From JABHIE01 sp964584805 (lineage in GTDB: Bacteria > Planctomycetota > UBA1135), in assembly GCA_964584805.1 (NCBI GenBank), contig CAZPAY010000003.1, positions 111,634 through 175,633 on the forward strand: 64,000 nucleotides of DNA, written 5' to 3'. The translations under genes and the position numbers were made by a program. How positions within the stretch are numbered: the first letter of the stretch is position 1; every line of letters begins with the position of its first letter. Positions 26,216 to 34,881 of this stretch are shown here, piece after piece. The notes below the pieces were generated by a model. It worked only from the letters and a program-made list of their open reading frames with translations. It was not told where the DNA came from and ran no database searches.

Positions 26216-26416
26216 GTATAGAAACTATTTTCACAACATACCAGACTCAAGTAAAAAACGGCAGGGGGCTATCTTGTGTTTGAATAGGGCATACGCAGGC
26301 ACATTTAGCCCCATCAGTGCGCTGGCTTTGCAAGCGCGTCATGGTGCCCGAGGTTTGAGATGAGGGCCCCATGGGTGATTCCTACTGTACGCATAAGATA
26401 AACTGACCAAACTGAA

Positions 26417-26794
26417 ATGCCCTGCCCCTTCTGCACTTCCGCGCTCACCTTTCTTGCCGAAAACGAATCCGCTTTCGCCATCGCGGACGGCTTCCCTGTT
26501 TCGAAAGGGCACGCGCTAATCTTGCCGAAACGATGCGTTGCGAGCCTATTCGATCTAGAAGATAACGAGCAGGCAGGAGTGTGGGATTTGATAAAGGAAG
26601 TGCGGCCTCTTCTTCAGAAGGAGTACTCACCAGATGGCTTTAATCTGGGGTTAAACGACGGAATCGCAGCCGGGCAAACGGTCATGCACGCGCATGTGCA
26701 TGTGATTCCGAGGTATGCCAGCGACTGCGAAGACCCGCGCGGTGGCGTGAGGTGGATTTGCCCGGAGCGGGCGGATTATTGGTCCAAGGAATGA
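26417..26794 (+). CDS. HIT-family nucleotide hydrolase/transferase
   Basis: 125 residues. The histidine triad is complete (HAHVHVIPRY), after a zinc-type CPFC at the N-terminus and the family motif GHALILPKR. HIT proteins of this size hydrolyse AMP conjugates or diadenosine polyphosphates. The stop codon overlaps the start of the HNH endonuclease gene (ATGA), so the two are translationally coupled. This context is more specific than a housekeeping role and suggests the enzyme handles a nucleotide product or adduct linked to the nuclease. Confidence 0.9.
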   Translation: MPCPFCTSALTFLAENESAFAIADGFPVSKGHALILPKRCVASLFDLEDNEQAGVWDLIKEVRPLLQKEYSPDGFNLGLNDGIAAGQTVMHAHVHVIPRYASDCEDPRGGVRWICPERADYWSKE

Positions 26795-27912
26795 GTCGTA
26801 TCATCCAATCTGACGATGTCATCACATTCGCTGAGCGAGTCATGGCGTTACTGGAAGAGGGCAGTTTCAACGCCACCTATAAATATGCCGTACTTCTTGG
26901 AATCATGGATGTTTGCATGGAGCAGACATCCACTACTGGCGATCCTCCTGCTTTTATTACAACGCGCCAACTGGCCGAGAGGGTCGCATCACTGTATTGG
27001 GGGCAAACCCTTCCGTTTGAGGTCGAACACAAAAATGCGCGGGAACTAAGGCAGAACAAGGGTGGGCAAGCTGAGATTGTCAAAGAAATCATCACCTACC
27101 AAACCAGGCACAGCTTGCGACCCTCTTCGACTTTCGCGCGTGCGCAGTCTGTCGATGCCAAGGCGTATCAAAAATTCATGCACAAAGTGGAGTGGAAATT
27201 AATCGAAATGCCACTCCCCAAACTCCAGCGCATCGCGGGCCACTATTCACCCTTTATTTACCAAATTAACTGGACGGACGACCCCCCGAAAAGCACCGTC
27301 TTTCAAAGAGATAAATCATATGTGAATGGGTTCGACAATCACTTGCACTTAATGCCAAATGTAGGTCAATATTTTGCGACCCTAAACAGTTTGCTTCGGC
27401 CTCTCATTTATCGCCAATGGGCGGCAATGGTTGCAAAGATTAATAGCCTAGACGATGCTCGACTTGAGGCTCACCTTTTTGGCGCAGATCGCATTTCGAC
27501 AAAGAGGACTCATGCCGTTCTTCAAGAGATTCAAGAAAACCGCTGCTTCTTTTGCCACGACAGGCTCAACAACAACTTTGATGTCGACCACTTCATTCCC
27601 TGGACGCGTTATCCGAACAACTGTTTAGAGAACTTGGTCCTTGCTCATAGGCAATGCAATGGAAGCAAGCGTCATTATTTGGCCGCTGAACTTCATCTAG
27701 ATAGCTGGCTGCTGCGCTTTAAAGATGACGGATTACGCAGTGACCTTGAGAATGCTGCACAAGCTATCGCGTGGGAGTCGCGGATGGCCCAATCATTAGG
27801 AATTGGCCGAGCTATCTATGGAAGCATTCCGGACAAAACGCCCCTCTGGAAACGGGGTAGCCAATTCGTCGAAGCTAGTTCTTTCGCTATTCAGCGGTGC
27901 TTTGAAGCATGA
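26791..27912 (+). CDS. HNH endonuclease with large N-terminal helical domain
   Basis: 373 residues from the ATG that overlaps the HIT stop; a longer frame exists but would be embedded in the HIT gene. Residues ~240-300 carry the zinc-stabilised HNH fold: RCFFCHDRL, the catalytic VDHFIPW, NLVLAHRQCNGSK. The N-terminal ~230 residues are predicted helical and unrecognised; they contain RQLAERVASLYWGQTLPFE, which looks like a binding module. Stand-alone HNH proteins with such N-terminal domains are often defence or restriction nucleases. The pairing with a HIT hydrolase is the notable point. Codon use looks like its neighbours. Confidence 0.82.
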   Translation: MSRIIQSDDVITFAERVMALLEEGSFNATYKYAVLLGIMDVCMEQTSTTGDPPAFITTRQLAERVASLYWGQTLPFEVEHKNARELRQNKGGQAEIVKEIITYQTRHSLRPSSTFARAQSVDAKAYQKFMHKVEWKLIEMPLPKLQRIAGHYSPFIYQINWTDDPPKSTVFQRDKSYVNGFDNHLHLMPNVGQYFATLNSLLRPLIYRQWAAMVAKINSLDDARLEAHLFGADRISTKRTHAVLQEIQENRCFFCHDRLNNNFDVDHFIPWTRYPNNCLENLVLAHRQCNGSKRHYLAAELHLDSWLLRFKDDGLRSDLENAAQAIAWESRMAQSLGIGRAIYGSIPDKTPLWKRGSQFVEASSFAIQRCFEA

Positions 27913-27916
27913 TGTG

Positions 27917-27929
27917 AGGGGCTCCCCCT
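27917..27929. terminator. Short hairpin between convergent HNH and hutU genes
   Basis: AGGGG-CTC-CCCCT is a 5-bp stem with a 3-base loop lying 5 bases after the HNH stop and overlapping the hutU stop. There is no U-tract; weak evidence for a compact bidirectional terminator. Confidence 0.3.
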
Positions 27930-29607
27930 AAAACACATCCACCCCACGCTCAGCCGCGCATTCAATCGCTTCTTCATACCCGGCATCCACATGGCGCATC
28001 ACCCCAGTCCCGGGGTCGTTTGTCAGCACGGCACGCAAACGGTCATCCGCCTCGGGCGTGCCATCGCAAACACACACCTGCCCCGAGTGCTGGCTGTAAC
28101 CAATCCCAACGCCCCCACCGTGGTGCATGCTCACCCAACTTGCGCCACTCGCAACCGCGAGCATCCCATTCAACAAAGGCCAATCTGCCACGGCGTCGGT
28201 GCCATCTTTCATGGCTTCGGTTTCACGATTTGGGCTAGCCACACTTCCGCAATCGAGATGATCGCGGCCAAGCACAATCGGAGCACTTAGCTCGCCGTCG
28301 CGCACCATGCGGTTGAATTCAAGCCCGGCAACATGACGCTCGCCGTAACCCAACCAACAAATGCGACTCGGCAAACCCTGGAAGGCAATCCGCTCGCTCG
28401 CCATCTTAATCCAACGGCACAAACTCTCTTTGTGCGGGAACAAGCGCAAAATCGCCTCGTCGGTTTTACGGATATCTTCTGGGTCGCCACTCAATGCCGC
28501 CCAGCGGAATGGCCCCATGCCTTCGCAAAATAATGGGCGGATATACGCAGGCACAAAGCCCGGAAAATCAAACGCATTTTCAACGCCCGCTTCTTCTTGT
28601 GCAAAGGCGCGCAAATTATTTCCATAATCAAAAGTCTCGCTGCCACGCCGCTGCAGCTCAAGCATCTGCTCGACATGCCGCCCCATCGTGCGAAAACTCT
28701 CGCGCTCATAAGCATCGGCATCACTTTCGCGCAAAGCCAGGGCGTCAGCAAGAGTCATGCCATCGGGCACGTAACCATTCAGCGGGTCGTGTGCGCTGGT
28801 TTGATCGGTCAGGATTTCGGGCGTGATGTTTTGATCGATGAGCGCTTGCAGCAAATCGGTGGCGTTGCAGCAAACGCCGATGCTTACGGATTCGCCGGCG
28901 GCTTTTGCAGCGAGCGCGCGAGTGATGCCGTCCTGCAAAGTGTCGGCGCACTCATCGAGATAATCGGTGCGCATGCGGAAATCGATACGCGTTTGATCGA
29001 CATCGGCAATCAGGCAAACGCCTTCATTCATCGTTACGGCCAATGGCTGTGCGCCGCCCATGCCGCCGACCCCGCCCGTGACGGTTAGCGTGTTTTTGAG
29101 CGTGCCATTGAATCGCTTATTGGCGATCGCGGCAAGCGTTTCGTAAGTGCCCTGCAAAATGCCCTGTGTGCCGATGTAAATCCACGAGCCGGCGGTCATT
29201 TGGCCATACATCATGAGGCCCTTGTCGGCGAGGTCGCGGAAGTGATTCCAGTTGGCCCACTTGCCGACCAAATTCGAATTAGCGATTAACACCTTGGCCG
29301 CGTTGGCGTGCGTTTTGAAAACACCGACGGGCTTGCCACTTTGGACGAGCATCGTTTCGTCGATTTCGAGCCGCTGCAGCGTGTCGACGATTTTTTGAGC
29401 GGCATCCCAACTGCGAGCGGCCTGACCGGTGCCGCCGTAGACGACCAAATCTTCGGGGCGCTCCGCGACATCGGCGTGGAGATTATTCAAAAACATCCGC
29501 AGCGCACCCTCGGCCTGCCAGTTTTTGCAGTTGAGTGTCGTGCCCGTGATGGACGGCTGCGCCCCGGGTTTCAGGACGATGCGAGCTGGACTATCGGTGG
29601 TTGGCAT
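27928..29607 (-). CDS. hutU: Urocanate hydratase (urocanase)
   Basis: 559 residues, typical length. Second enzyme of histidine degradation: urocanate plus water to imidazolonepropionate, with tightly bound NAD. Family features: GTTLNCKNWQAEGALRMF near the N-terminus, YGGTGQAARSWD, the NAD-binding TGGVGGMGGAQPLA, and LDCGSVASPNRETEAM towards the C-terminus. The other hut gene in the window, hutH, lies 20 kb away and is not part of the same operon. hutI and hutG/F are not seen. The ~160-base leader contains alternative hairpins. Confidence 0.96.
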   Translation of the reverse strand: MPTTDSPARIVLKPGAQPSITGTTLNCKNWQAEGALRMFLNNLHADVAERPEDLVVYGGTGQAARSWDAAQKIVDTLQRLEIDETMLVQSGKPVGVFKTHANAAKVLIANSNLVGKWANWNHFRDLADKGLMMYGQMTAGSWIYIGTQGILQGTYETLAAIANKRFNGTLKNTLTVTGGVGGMGGAQPLAVTMNEGVCLIADVDQTRIDFRMRTDYLDECADTLQDGITRALAAKAAGESVSIGVCCNATDLLQALIDQNITPEILTDQTSAHDPLNGYVPDGMTLADALALRESDADAYERESFRTMGRHVEQMLELQRRGSETFDYGNNLRAFAQEEAGVENAFDFPGFVPAYIRPLFCEGMGPFRWAALSGDPEDIRKTDEAILRLFPHKESLCRWIKMASERIAFQGLPSRICWLGYGERHVAGLEFNRMVRDGELSAPIVLGRDHLDCGSVASPNRETEAMKDGTDAVADWPLLNGMLAVASGASWVSMHHGGGVGIGYSQHSGQVCVCDGTPEADDRLRAVLTNDPGTGVMRHVDAGYEEAIECAAERGVDVF

Positions 29608-29643
29608 AGCGAAATTTTAGCGTTGCGAAATAAAACTTGATTG

Positions 29644-29687
29644 AGCCGTCACAGTTGGCCACCGAACCCGTCTACATAAGGACGGCT
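29644..29687 (-). promoter_or_regulatory. Alternative hairpins in the hutU leader
   Basis: On the minus strand AGCCGTC (29687-29681) can pair with the nearby GACGG (29672-29668, 5 bp) or with the distant GACGGCT (29650-29644, 7 bp). The two are mutually exclusive, and the second is followed by CAATCAAGTTTTATTT. This layout resembles a transcription attenuator, but no sensing element or leader peptide is evident. The rest of the 292-base gap up to the M16 gene contains GC-rich short repeats (CCTGCCCGG twice) and no supported gene. Confidence 0.3.
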
Positions 29688-29899
29688 GCGGTCAGTCCCC
29701 CGAGGCGCCTAATTCTTTGTTTTCATACGGCTCGTCTTTCGGCGGGCGACTGCAGTTGTCTTTTTTGTTATGGATGATTCGAACTCCCTGCACGGCCTGC
29801 CCGGCCTGCCCGGTCGCGGCGATTTTGCGCCGTCACTAGGCTCGCTGAAAGCCCAAACTACGCAGTCGCGAGCGGCGGCCGTGATTGTCTGCGCGCAAC

Positions 29900-32611
29900 C
29901 TAAGCGTCTTCCTCATCATCACTTAAGTCAGCATAGCGGATCAGCACGACAAGCGTATCCACGACTGCCGCCGACCAGCCCTCGCGATTCAAAGCTATCA
30001 CGGCATCCCTAGCCAAGCTCTCGGCTGCTTCGGCTGTCGCAAAACCAATACCCCAGATTTCATAGTCGTCATCTTCGCGAGCGACTTTGTACATCCGATC
30101 CGCAACCAGCTCATTGGCAATCGCATCGACAAGCCCCCGGGTATTTTCATCTTCGGTCAACAACCAACGCAACTCAAACTCGCCTAAGACATCCTCTTCG
30201 TAAACTTCACCGCCCAACATCGACTCGCTTAACTCAAGCATCGGCATTTCAAAATCGCGGCGCGCCGAGCCCTCGGCATAACGCTCAGGGTGAAACAACT
30301 CACTCGTCGACATCGGCAAGCGCCCCCAGCAACGATTCACGGCAGGCCACCCACCCTCTTGGTGCAGAGCGCGCACGAATTTCAGACCGGTGCCGTAGTG
30401 GAACAGCTTTTCGTATTTGTCGCGCGTGATTTCACCCGTTTCCGGGATGGCCGTGTGCTGATCAAAATCGTAATCCATGATGTCGCTCACGGCATACATC
30501 GCCTCACCCTCGGTCACCGCTTGAATCGCACGCATTTGGTCAGACGAAACCGCCTCTTCGTCAAGTGCAATCAAACCCCAAGTCTGATCTTGCAGCGCGT
30601 GAAAAATCTCATGCAACTGCACTCCGCGCGTAAAGCCAGCCTTTTTGTCTTTGCCGAAAATCACGACCAACCGCTGGGTGTCAGGCTCGTACCAACCGCC
30701 CAATTTTTCATCGGGCGAATCGCTGACATCAATGAAGTCGGGGTGGACATCATCCGTAAAACGCAAACCGCGCCAGTCTTCCAGCTCAGTCATCGTCTCA
30801 TGGACGGCACCCAGCAACTCGGCTTTCAAGGCGGCATCGGGGTCATTGGGGTCATCGGGGTCGATAGCTGCAGTGGCAGATTCATCGCTGCCACCTTCCA
30901 GCAAATCCTCAAACTCGCCGCGCATCGCGCGAGTTTTCCGCGCATGAGCCTCTTCAAGTGCATCGCGCACCGCGGGGTAATCCACAATATCAAGCGCAGC
31001 TTCAAAATCGGTAATGCCTGCATCAAAGTTACTCATCTCGACATAAGTGGAACCGCGGTAAAACAGATTAATCACCGCATTCATCCGGTCAGTCTGCAAA
31101 GGCATCACTTTTGTGTACGCATCAATCGCGCGTTGCAAGTCGCCCGTTTCGCTCGCCTCAGCCGCTGCCTCGTGCAGTGCTTTTGCGGTGTCGGGCAATG
31201 GCTCAAGCGCCTCGCCAGTGCCACGGAATGTCACCGTGACGCAACTGTTTGGGTTTAGATATTTCTTCGCCACCCGCGTGACATCCTCTGGAGTCACCGC
31301 CGCCATGGCGTCGGCAAAACCCGCAAAAGTTTCGGCTTGACCGAAAACATCAAAACGCGCGAAAACAGCCGCCATCGCAAAATAGGGCCGCGCGCGCAGA
31401 GGCTGAGAAATCGATGACTCAATCATCAAGTTTTTCACTTCGTCAAATTCACATGCACTCGCCGCCTCGCCATGCGCCGCACTCTTCGCAACGGCCGAGC
31501 CATCACGAAAGCCGGCCAACAAAGCATCAACCTCGGAACCCGCGCGCATCAACAGCAGGCCGTCCGCCTCGGGGTCTTCTGTCGCGGGTGCTGCGTAATC
31601 AAGCTGAAACAAATCAGGATCCACGCGCCCGCCCATGCCGACACTCAATGGAATGCCGCAATCAAGCTCAGCGCGGCCCATCAAGCCGGCCAACATCGAC
31701 AACGCCACGCGGTCAGGATGGCCCATTTCAGGAATCATCCAATTCAGCACTTTCCGACTGCGCGGCAAAGCTGAATCCAAGTCGACGCGGCGTTTTTCCA
31801 ATCCACCCTCACTCGGAAGACCCTGGCCGTTTTCACCACGCGCGCCAGCAGCCGCCGGTAAATGCCCAAACGCAGCCTCGACCAAATCAAGCGCCTCCTG
31901 CGGGTCAGCCGGGCCAACAATCACAAGAGCCACGCGGTCGGGATGGTAATGCTTTTGATAAAAACCCCGAATCTGCTCGACCGTCAGCTCTGGCCCTTTG
32001 GTGTGACCCTTTTCATCGCGCAAACCATGGCGATAGGGGTGTACTTGGAAAACCGCGTTTTCCATCCGCTCATCCCGCCCTTCACTCGGTTGATAAGCGT
32101 GCTCTTCCTCTTTCTCTAAACGCCAACGCTCATGCAAAGTCGGCTCGGGGTCGAGCGACAAATTCACCAGGCGGTCGGCTTCCATTTTCAGGACCTGACC
32201 GAGCTTATCGACCGGGAAGTTGTGGTCGTAGTACATCGTGTAATCCTCACGCGTGTAGGCGTTGGATTCTCCGCCCCATTCAACGATCGTCTTTTCATGC
32301 AAATCGGTGCCGGTCGTCGGCGTGCCAGCAAACATGGCATGCTCGGTTAAATGCGCCAAACCCGTGGTATCGGCTGTTTCGTCGCGGTTTCCTGCGCCAA
32401 TCGCCATAAAAATCGTGACGGATTTTTGCTCATCTTGCACAACGGATGCGCGCAAACCATTCGCCAAAATGCGGCGGTGAAATGTATGCTCACCAATCGT
32501 CAACGGGGGCAAATCCTGGCTCTTGCCGGCCACCTGACTCTGCGCAACGACCGAAGTCGAAAAAAGGCAAAGCCCCAAGAAACAAACAAGCGGGAGGGCG
32601 CGTAATTTCAT
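29900..32611 (-). CDS. M16 zinc peptidase fused to a second HExxH metallopeptidase-like domain
   Basis: 903 residues with a signal peptide ending near VVAQ. Residues ~40-480 form an M16 (pitrilysin/insulinase) pair: inverted zinc motif His87-x-x-Glu90-His91 (GLAHLTEH), then RWRLEKEEE and HPYRHG, and an inactive second M16 half ending near KKYLNPNSCVTVTF. A short TPR-like stretch (~490-570) leads to an unrelated C-terminal half that carries a classical His667-Glu-x-x-His671 (LHEIFHALQDQ) with a downstream Glu (TEGEAMYA). The enzyme is thus expected in the periplasm or outside with two metal sites. It is probably expressed alone; the ApbE gene follows on the same strand upstream. Confidence 0.85.
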   Translation of the reverse strand: MKLRALPLVCFLGLCLFSTSVVAQSQVAGKSQDLPPLTIGEHTFHRRILANGLRASVVQDEQKSVTIFMAIGAGNRDETADTTGLAHLTEHAMFAGTPTTGTDLHEKTIVEWGGESNAYTREDYTMYYDHNFPVDKLGQVLKMEADRLVNLSLDPEPTLHERWRLEKEEEHAYQPSEGRDERMENAVFQVHPYRHGLRDEKGHTKGPELTVEQIRGFYQKHYHPDRVALVIVGPADPQEALDLVEAAFGHLPAAAGARGENGQGLPSEGGLEKRRVDLDSALPRSRKVLNWMIPEMGHPDRVALSMLAGLMGRAELDCGIPLSVGMGGRVDPDLFQLDYAAPATEDPEADGLLLMRAGSEVDALLAGFRDGSAVAKSAAHGEAASACEFDEVKNLMIESSISQPLRARPYFAMAAVFARFDVFGQAETFAGFADAMAAVTPEDVTRVAKKYLNPNSCVTVTFRGTGEALEPLPDTAKALHEAAAEASETGDLQRAIDAYTKVMPLQTDRMNAVINLFYRGSTYVEMSNFDAGITDFEAALDIVDYPAVRDALEEAHARKTRAMRGEFEDLLEGGSDESATAAIDPDDPNDPDAALKAELLGAVHETMTELEDWRGLRFTDDVHPDFIDVSDSPDEKLGGWYEPDTQRLVVIFGKDKKAGFTRGVQLHEIFHALQDQTWGLIALDEEAVSSDQMRAIQAVTEGEAMYAVSDIMDYDFDQHTAIPETGEITRDKYEKLFHYGTGLKFVRALHQEGGWPAVNRCWGRLPMSTSELFHPERYAEGSARRDFEMPMLELSESMLGGEVYEEDVLGEFELRWLLTEDENTRGLVDAIANELVADRMYKVAREDDDYEIWGIGFATAEAAESLARDAVIALNREGWSAAVVDTLVVLIRYADLSDDEEDA

Positions 32612-32648
32612 ACCGTGATTCTAATTCCTGCACGGCCGAGGTGCCCGC

Positions 32649-33671
32649 TCAGTTGGCGCTTTCGTTTGGCGACTTCAATCCCGAGCTGAGATGCACCTCT
32701 CCGGCCATGTCCACCAACACGGCCTCCACGCGTTTGATTTTTTCAACCAGCGCCATCCCGCGCTCAACCCCCATCACGCACATCGCTGTTGCCAAGGCAT
32801 CGGCCATCGCCGCATCCGGAGCCACGATTGTTGCACTCATGCAGCTTTTCGCGGGGCGACCCGTGCGCGGGTCAAGGATGTGATGAAATCGCTCGCCATC
32901 CACCTCGAAAAACCGCTCGTAATCTCCAGAGGTCACGATGCAACGATTGGAAACGGGCAATTTAGCGATGAAACGATTGGGGTCTCGCGGGTGCTAGATA
33001 ATAATTTCCCAAAGCGGTGGTGTCGTCTTGGACTTTTTCAAATCGCGGCCCAGTGCTTTCAGGTCGCCGCCCGCATTCACCAGGCCATGCTTGATGCCGT
33101 ATTTCAGCAAAACCGCCATCGCGCGATCCACGCCGTAACCCTTGGCGACGCCACCAAGGCCGATGCGCATGCCAGCGGGCAAATCGACCGTTGATTTTTC
33201 GAGATTAACCCGAACACGCCGCCAGCCAACATGCTCAAGTGCAGCACGCAATCCAATCTCATCAGGCACCAAGGGCGGCTCTGCCTTGAAATCCCACAGA
33301 CGCCCGACTGCACCAAAAGTAATATCAAAAGCTCCTTCGCTAATATCGCTAAATTCCAACGACCGCGCGATGAGGTGCGCCAATTCCTTCGGCACTCTTT
33401 GAGGGCCCTCGCCGGCCGCTGCGTTGAGCGTCTCAAGCGGGGATGCCCGCCAATCGGTCATGACATCTTCTACGCGACGGATTTCTTTTTCAGCAGCAGC
33501 GACGGACTCCTGCGCAACCGTTGAATTCACATGCCAAGCTTCAATGATTAGTTCCGTACCCATCACCGCAGTTTCAACGCGAGCATGATGGATGGCATCC
33601 GCCCCTGTTATCGCCGGTTTCGTGGCCAGCGCATCTTGCGCGGCAACCGCAAGCAAAAGCGAAAGCAACAT
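32649..33671 (-). pseudogene. apbE: FAD:protein FMN transferase (ApbE) interrupted by one in-frame TAG
   Basis: The frame runs from a signal-peptide ATG at 33671 through the whole ApbE domain: VETAVMGTELIIEAW, SEGAFDITFGAVGRLWDF, GLGGVAKGYGVDRAM, LVNAGGDLKALG, then PLWEIII-stop-HPRDPNRF, continuing in the same frame with TSGDYERFF and HHILDPRTGRPA to a normal end. The stop at 32994-32996 sits where relatives have Gln (IQHPRDP), so CAG to TAG explains it. ApbE flavinylates extracytoplasmic proteins with FMN. As sequenced the product lacks the C-terminal third. Could be a true pseudogene, a consensus error, or a read-through gene. Confidence 0.85.
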
Positions 33672-33674
33672 GCC

Positions 33675-33836
33675 CTAGGGTAGTAAACCCGACCAATCAC
33701 CCGGGACTTCGTGCCCGTAATAAAGCACACGCCCCGCCGCATCGAGCACAAAAATCGAGGGCGTCGCGGTCACACCAAATGCCCGAGTCACCAACAAATC
33801 TCGATCGCGAGCGGTTGGGTAATTGGAGTCATAAAT
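33675..33836 (-). pseudogene. C-terminal remnant of a thioredoxin-like (redoxin) protein
   Basis: 53 sense codons directly upstream of apbE read YDSNYPTARDRDLLVTRAFG, then VTATPSIFVLDAAGRVLYYG and GDWSGLLP before a TAG. This is the cis-Pro half of a TlpA/redoxin thioredoxin fold (cis-Pro in TATPS). The N-terminal half with the CxxC site is gone, replaced by DUF3570 coding sequence in another frame. A deletion joined the two. Confidence 0.7.
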
Positions 33837-34069
33837 TCACTCGGCGTCGAAAAAACGGTGTCAATCCAATGATCAGCCGCCGACTGGTCATACCAGCGGT
33901 ATCGCAGACGCCCAAATGCGGAATTACGGAATCGTCTGTCAGGCAAGACCTCGTCACCGGCAACGGGGTTTGGGCCAGCCGAATCCGTCCACTCGTCTTC
34001 GCCAATGCCGGGTTCGCGGAAAAACACCGAGTTATAGGGCGTCGACAACAGACCAGACTGCGAAGCCAA
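33788..34069 (-). pseudogene. Middle fragment of a DUF3570-type protein
   Basis: A 93-codon frame includes SGLLSTPYNSVFF and LPDRRFRNSAFGRLRYRWY, matching what I recall of DUF3570 outer-membrane-type proteins well downstream of their N-terminus. It is out of frame with the N-terminal fragment at 34032-34400 and runs into the redoxin remnant. So the gene has lost its interior and its C-terminus. Confidence 0.5.
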
Positions 34070-34400
34070 AATCTAAGCCAATGTAAACATCGCCGCTCGC
34101 ACCCGATTGGTTTCCGCGACTGCCAAACCGTTTTACCGAAGCACTCGACACGCGGTCTACCGTCAAATCAGTCGTCAACAACAAGTCATCGTCAAGGCGG
34201 TAATCAAACACAACCGCTGGTTGTACAACGGCCAAATCTTCATCTAAAAACGGATTACCTTTTGAGCCGTCACTTGCATCATCACGCAGATAAGTACCCA
34301 AGCGAATGGTGATGGACTCAAAATTATCGCGCACCCCATCTTGAGCCTGTGCAAGCGAGCTCAGCAAAACCGCACAGACAAAAACACGACCTAAGAACAT
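34032..34400 (-). pseudogene. N-terminal fragment of a DUF3570-type protein
   Basis: Signal peptide (MFLGRVFVCAVLLSSLAQAQ) and about 100 residues of a beta-strand-rich protein (YLRDDASDGSKGNPFLDEDLAVVQPAVVFDYRL in parts), then a stop; DUF3570 proteins are usually about 400 residues. The ATG at 34400 overlaps the end of the DUF4266 gene. The combination DUF4266 - DUF3570 - redoxin - ApbE is one I recall as a recurring gene neighbourhood; here only DUF4266 is intact. Confidence 0.55.
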
Positions 34401-34633
34401 CCGCACCCCCCGCCGCCGGTATCGCCCATGCCACCGGATGCGCCCTCAATCGATTGAAACACCTTTTGCTGGAAGTGTGATTCGGTGCGATCGCTCTCAA
34501 ACTGCATGACAGGTGTGGCTAACGCACCACGGTCAAAAAACTCGACTTGCGCGCAAGATGGCGTAAACGCCGCAGCTAAAACAAATATGGCCCAGAGGAT
34601 GGGGCCAAATCGGGTTAAGGGTTTCGACTTCAT
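34391..34633 (-). CDS. DUF4266 small secreted protein
   Basis: 80 residues. N-terminal hydrophobic signal ending near FTPSC (lipoprotein-like), then LATPVMQFESDRTESHFQQKV and the diagnostic Gly/Cys-rich C-terminus GDTGGGGCGCS. This pattern is characteristic of DUF4266 proteins, which have no established biochemical role and are found with ApbE and DUF3570. Its stop overlaps the next gene's start. It is the only intact member of the cluster upstream of apbE. Confidence 0.75.
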   Translation of the reverse strand: MKSKPLTRFGPILWAIFVLAAAFTPSCAQVEFFDRGALATPVMQFESDRTESHFQQKVFQSIEGASGGMGDTGGGGCGCS

Positions 34634-34681
34634 GAACCCATAACTTTAGGCCGTCAAGGTGATTCATAAAGTTACAAGACT

Positions 34682-34721
34682 GTAAACAAAACAGGGCGCA
34701 AGCCGAAGCTCACGCCCTGTT
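34682..34721 (-). terminator. Intrinsic terminator at the end of the nar operon
   Basis: On the minus strand AACAGGGCG-TG-AGC-TTCG-GCT-TG-CGCCCTGTT forms a 9+3-bp stem with a TTCG tetraloop, followed by TTGTTT. It lies about 160 bases after the stop of the last narK gene, with nothing coding between. It is the likely end of the nitrate respiration transcript. Confidence 0.85.
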
Positions 34722-34881
34722 GCCTTCCCCCTTCCCCGTCAGGCCGACCAAGCCACGTCACTAAGTATTTTGAGGACCGAAGTCCAAAGACTCAAACCAG
34801 CCATCAGGGGGCCGAGCGAACCCAGCCCAGGGGGAAGAGAATGAGGCGCGCCTTTGCAGACGCACCCCACTCGCAAAACCA

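Noticed and set aside
26752..26790. Upstream extension of the HNH gene
   Set aside because: Would overlap the HIT gene by 43 bases; the ATGA-overlap start is the simpler one.
29770..30012. 80-codon plus-strand frame and a GATTCGAAC string suggesting a tRNA
   Set aside because: The frame overlaps the end of the M16 gene and has no family features; the T-loop-like string is not flanked by complementary stems.
30290..32409. Two plus-strand frames of 322 and 331 codons
   Set aside because: Antisense to the M16 peptidase gene; rich in Arg/His/Pro as expected for shadow frames.
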